Source: Zygnema circumcarinatum
Lineage: Eukaryota > Streptophyta > Zygnematophyceae > Zygnematales > Zygnemataceae
Direction: 5' to 3'
DNA length: 64,000 bases
NCBI GenBank assembly: GCA_037447605.1
Contig: CM074805.1
Coordinates: 1,073,446-1,137,445 of the forward strand
Both the position numbers and the translations under genes were made by a program. The notes beneath the pieces are model-generated. The model saw only the letters and a program-made list of their open reading frames with translations, ran no database searches and was not told the origin of the DNA. This document shows, piece by piece, positions 60,066-64,000 of this stretch (position 1 is its first letter; each line of letters starts with the position of its first letter).

Positions 60066-63000
60066 ATGGAGACCGAGAGTGTCGTGTCTGCGGAGGATGC
60101 CCACGACAGCCCTGCCTCAGAGTTTGCTGGATTTCCGACTGCACAATTGTCTACCGGCCATGGCGACTCTGACTCGACCTCGTCTGTCGTTAAGACAAGG
60201 GAGCGTCCCCTTCCACCGCTTCCTCCCATTCCTGAGCTGCCGACCTGGCAGATGGTTGAGTCTGGCAAACCCGGAAGTTTGAGCTACCGTGCACGCATCT
60301 TTGAATGGAAGAACCGCAGAGAAGTCTCCCCGTGGCATGGCATACCTCTATACACGGGAAGTAGTGCATTGCATGTTGTTTGCAAGACCCCTCGCGACTC
60401 AGGCTTCATCTTTGAAGTGGCTCGAGATGAGAACTTCACTCCGTTGAAGTTGAGAAAGCTGCCTCAACAACCGGCTTATTACACTTGTAATGCCCCCTGC
60501 CATGTTGGGCTTCTCCCACAGACATGGGCTGACCCGGGTGCAGCCTCTGATGGCATGCAGCAAGATGGCAACCCCTTCGAAGTTTTAGACATAAGCAGGC
60601 GTGCGGCACGAACGGGTCAAGTGTATGCGGCAAAACCGCTTGCAGCATTTGCTGTGATTCATGGCGGCACAACTCTTTCATGGAAGATCATTGTGATTGC
60701 TCTTGATGATCCGTTGGCTGGCGAACTGAAGAACGTGAATGATGTACAGGAGAGAATGCCTGATGCTCTTGCAGAAGTGCGGGAATGGCTGCGCACTTGC
60801 ATGTGGAGAAACTCGGGTATACCCCTCAACTTCTTTGAAACAATCCTTCGATCATGACTTTGTCGTGTCTCGTGATCTCGACTGCTTGATTTTTTTTTTG
60901 TTTGCATTTTAAATTGAACACACAGGGGAGCCCAACCGGTAGAATTGCAGGCCAATCCTCCCGTTGGTTTTTGTTTTTCAATAAATACCTTTCATTGTTG
61001 AAAATAGAATGTGAAACGCAGCATGCCATATCTGTCCTAGACACAGCGTCGTGATCGTTCCCTCGTTCATTGGCGTGAGCAGGCGATCCAGATGTATACT
61101 TTGGCCTCGATGGCACTGTTGGAGACTGTCAGCTGGCAGTGACAGTGATTGCAAAAGCGCACAAAGCCTGGCTGCGGAAGTTTGGAGATAAAGAAGGGCA
61201 TCGAAGCCGGGGGGATCAGCAGTTGAACAGCATCAAGTCGTCCAAGGGACGTCCCCAGGACACGTTACAGCGTGCATACTCTGTTCACCAGAGCCAAATT
61301 GGACTATCGAAAGTATCCTGCTGTGAGCCCAAGAAGCCGAACTCCGAGTCGCAGTGTGGCTTGCTTTGGGTTGAGGGCTCGGAAAGGCCATCATGTCTTT
61401 CGGGAGTTCCACCTCCAGTGAACCCCACGCCTACAAGTTCACAGTCTCCCGCTTCACATATGCTTGTTGAAGCTGGAGTTGGGCCAGGTCCAGGCGGAAT
61501 AGGCTGCTGGAAAGGCATCATAGGGAAGCTTGTCGGGGGAATCCGGTTGGACTCAGACTTGTGCTCCTCGTCGATCAGTGAAGGTCCACACTCACCAAAG
61601 GCGACGGCAGCGTCCCATATCCACCAGCGTAGAAGGCCTCCACCGCCTCCAAGGCTAAACCCTGAGATAGCAAAGCAGGAGCCTGCAGGACGCGTGAGTG
61701 AGATGCAAGAGCCGGCTGTTCGACTGAGTTCACGCCACCAAAGTTTACGGATCCATGCCGGCTCTGACTTTGTGGGTGACTCCCTTCCAACCCCAACTTT
61801 AAGTAGGAGCAAAACTTTCTCTGAAGGTCAGTTTGCAGCTCAAAAAAGATCGAGGGCACCACTTGGCATGGGAGTTACAGGCTTTGCCTTGCCAGAAGAT
61901 GCTGACACGAATGACGGTGTCAAACATCAAGGTCTGCAAGGACTTTCTGGGCCGAGCCAAACAGTAGCGAGCAGGAACAAGGTAGGGACTTTTGATCCAA
62001 GGGCAGTTATTAAAGACGAGAATGAAATAGGTCCCAGTTTAGATCGCAGTCAAACGATCTCCGAAGGTCAGTACGCTGCTCAAAAACAGGCAAGGGGGAA
62101 AGGGAGCATGGATGAACCTCATAGTTTTACTAAAAACCTGACAGGTGGTACATCAAGGGAGAATAAGTTATTGATGCAGACTACAGCTGGGATATCTTTC
62201 TCTGCTGCTGATGCGTCCGAGCGGAGGCTATCAACTCGATCCGGTACACTAGGTAAAATAGAAAATAGTCCGGGCAGGGTAAGGCCAAGTCTGGACCGGA
62301 GTCAGACCATATCTGAAGGACAGTTTGTCAATCAGAAGCAGTCGACGACGAAGAGGTTTGACTTAGACCTGCCTGGTGGAGTTGTGGTCACTGAGGAGAC
62401 GGGGGCATACGTTGAAGATTCAGAATCCGCACAATTTTATTTCATGACATCCCAGCCACAGCCGTTTGACCAGGCCACATTCCCAGCGAGCAACAACAGC
62501 CTTCCGCCATTTCCTCGACAGAATAATACAGGGCATTCCTATGACAGCAGCAAACTCAAGCCTAGTCTAAGTAGAAGCCAGAGCTTTTCAGAGGGTCAAT
62601 CTGCAGCAGCAAGGCAGTCGAGGATTAGTTACAGTATGGGATTGATGGGAGAAGCTTCCAGTTCAAGTATAGGAGGTATGAATGAGGGAGATCTAGTTGT
62701 TCTGGAATCTATGCCTACAGCTTCAGAAGCTCGTCGAGGGCCTACGGCTGGGGGAAGGGAAGTGCCATATGCATCACGATTACATGCGGATGAAAGCCCT
62801 CGTGATAGTCCGACTGAGTGGAAATTTGTTGCACAGCAGTCTGTTCGAAGAGTGGATCGTGAACAGGCAGGTCGACGCCAGCGAATACAAGAGGATGGAC
62901 CTGATGGGGGAGAGCCTGCTTGGGACGAGAGGCGATACGCAGGAACATCGGGAAAGCAGAAAGTGACAGGGAGTCTGCAGGGGCCCCCAGCAGTGTTGCC

Positions 63001-63748
63001 CTTGACACAGACTACAGAGGCCATCTTGCGGCAAAGAGAGAACCTCACCCGAAAATTGGAGGAGAGTGCACGGCGGCTGGCGGCAGAGGAAGATTCAGAA
63101 AGGATTGGAGCACGTTCTCGGGTGAGAGCAGGTGACTATGCATCCGTAGGAAGGCAACTTCATGACAGAGCGGAGGGTTCAGGGAGTTCAGTTAGCATGT
63201 ATGCACCAGAATTCAAGGACGCCGAGAGCAGCAGGCCAGTCGACTGGGCTACCTGGTTGGGACGAGGAGAAGGGCGAGCTGCCGAAGCTCAGAGCTCTCT
63301 TATTTCACATCGCTCTTTACAGGCGATGATACGGGAGAGTGCATGGTCACAGCATCAGCCAGCAGGCGCAAGCCTGTACAGATCAGGAGCAACCCAGGAC
63401 TTGTTCAACTCTTCTCGGCAAGCTAGTCATCCCGCGGAATCGCTGAGAACGGGGGGGGAAGCTATGGACATAAGATGGGAAGCCGATGATTGGAAGGGAG
63501 GGGGTGAAGGAGGGGTCAGGTATGCTGAAAGCGGGGAAATGGGTGTAGGAATGGCCAGTCAGAATGGCCCTCGAAGCGGGCACGTGCCCGCAAGAGAAGG
63601 GATGATTAGTGATAAATCAGCTGATGAAGAAGTCACTCTGTCTATAAAAGAAGATGATAGTGCGAGTAGTGTGTCAGGGGTAAGGCTTAGTCTTGGAAGG
63701 CCCGCAGCGTTTCTTAGTGTACCAAGAGAAGTTTTGAGAAGGCTATGA
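60066..63748 (+). CDS. Inactive family I inorganic pyrophosphatase-like domain fused to a long repeat-bearing tail (two exons)
   Basis: Exons join(60066..60816,61083..63748) total 3417 bases, 1138 residues; the join TCGG|GTATAC to GAGCAG|GCGATC is phase 1 and continues the pyrophosphatase fold across the intron (RNSG|DPDVYFGLDG). Residues ~75-290 align along the whole eukaryotic soluble pyrophosphatase: SPWHGIPLY, LLPQTWADP, DDPLAGELKNVNDV, FGLDG and a closing AVTVIAKAHKAWLRKFG. The active site is mostly gone: GDNDPID reads QDGNPFE (only the first Asp is kept), the Asp before WK is Ser, the Asp of the AID motif is Ala, and the YK of the DYK segment is CM. Residues ~300-1138 are low complexity, Ser/Gln/Arg rich, and carry four L-x-R-S-x-T-x-S-E-G-Q repeats. 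The ATG at 60066 follows an in-frame stop at 60042. No transit peptide is obvious. It is likely a regulatory or scaffold protein; function unknown. Confidence 0.75.
61785..62625 (+). repeat. Four SEGQ-type protein repeats in the pyrophosphatase-like gene
   Basis: Coding copies begin near 61797 (LSRSKTFSEGQFAAQK), 62036 (LDRSQTISEGQYAAQK), 62287 (LDRSQTISEGQFVNQK) and 62567 (LSRSQSFSEGQSAAAR), at about residues 490, 570, 653 and 746. Spacing is regular at about 80-93 residues and the linkers are unrelated. The core L-x-R-x-x-S/T fits the preference of calcium-dependent and SnRK-type kinases. Confidence 0.85.
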
Positions 63749-64000
63749 GGCGTGGCTTGTAAGATTTCTTTAAGCGGATTAGAAAGACTAGGAAAGTGCT
63801 AGAAGTCATTGTAGAATAAGGTTGATATTTGTGTTCATTCATTGTTCCAGATTTACCACAGAGAGATAAACGATACCTGGGCTTTTCCCAGGGCTGTTTT
63901 TTTTTCCTTGCAGCCACATCAATGTAAGTAAGCTGGCGGTGGTACGAATCAAGTAACAAACTGAGCATGGTCAACTGGTCGTGAGTTTGAGTTAAATGAA
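63749..64000 (+). other. 3' flank of the pyrophosphatase-like gene
   Basis: AT-rich sequence after the stop codon, with a T tract at 63897-63906. No separate gene is seen before the window ends. Confidence 0.5.

Noticed and set aside
60817-60857. Stop at 60855 as the end of a free-standing pyrophosphatase-like gene
   Set aside because: The protein would lack the conserved FGLDG and C-terminal helix, which are found in frame directly after an acceptor at 61082.
60978-60985. CAATAAAT as poly(A) signal after the pyrophosphatase-like exon 1
   Set aside because: It lies inside the inferred intron; kept only as a possible alternative end.
61139-61141. Start of a separate gene at 61139
   Set aside because: The codon is GTG, and the frame stays open upstream to 61083 with pyrophosphatase-like residues.
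61285-61812. 175-codon minus-strand frame
   Set aside because: Antisense to the long repeat-bearing exon; no domain.
1-64000. tRNA or rRNA genes
   Set aside because: No cloverleaf-like segment with a convincing T-loop and no rRNA-like blocks were seen by eye; a tRNAscan run would decide.

Overview
The window looks like nuclear DNA of a green-lineage eukaryote, most likely a streptophyte alga or an early-diverging land plant; I cannot name the species. The evidence is plant-type genes (BIG/UBR4 with plant-style layout, an SMP-C2 protein of the NTMC2T3/SYTF type, a chloroplast CTPA1-type protease, WRKY-like factors), GT-AG introns of roughly 70-700 bases, CCAAT and G-box rich GC-heavy promoters, and many microsatellites. 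Gene density is low (seven multi-exon genes I can support, plus one doubtful one).

Layout. 0.1-1.9 kb (-): a three-exon gene with a non-canonical WRKY domain (WQQYGQK). 2-5 kb: GC-rich intergenic DNA with repeated CCAAT 16-mers, hairpins and a small foldback repeat. 5.1-5.8 kb (+): a small three-exon gene for a putative plastid-targeted protein. 5.9-8.0 kb (-): an FHA plus coiled-coil protein whose N-terminus is a 66-base minisatellite. 8-12.6 kb: intergenic, with a ~1.05 kb nearly perfect inverted-repeat element and one copy of a dispersed ~80-base repeat. 12.6-13.3 kb (-): doubtful exon-like segments. 13.7-15.2 kb (-): a second WRKY-like gene (WLKYGQK) with the same intron phases as the first. 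16.9-42.8 kb (-): one giant gene of about 35 exons, the BIG/UBR4 ubiquitin ligase. 43.4-51.7 kb (+): an NTMC2T3-like lipid-transfer tether, divergent from BIG across a ~650-base shared promoter. 53.7-58.0 kb (+): CTPA1-like carboxyl-terminal processing protease with an apparent GC-AG first intron. 60.1-63.7 kb (+): a two-exon gene in which a family I inorganic pyrophosphatase fold that has lost most catalytic residues is fused to an ~860-residue low-complexity tail carrying four copies of an L-x-R-S-x-T-x-S-E-G-Q motif.

The genes do not form a pathway; they are neighbours on a chromosome. The most unusual items are the pseudo-pyrophosphatase fusion, the pair of divergent WRKY genes, the minisatellite of in-frame start codons, and the recent long inverted repeat. 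Exon joins reported for the two WRKY genes, the FHA gene, the small plastid gene and the pyrophosphatase-like gene were checked by hand for splice sites, reading phase and total length divisible by three. BIG, NTMC2T3 and CTPA1 are only partly resolved at exon level.
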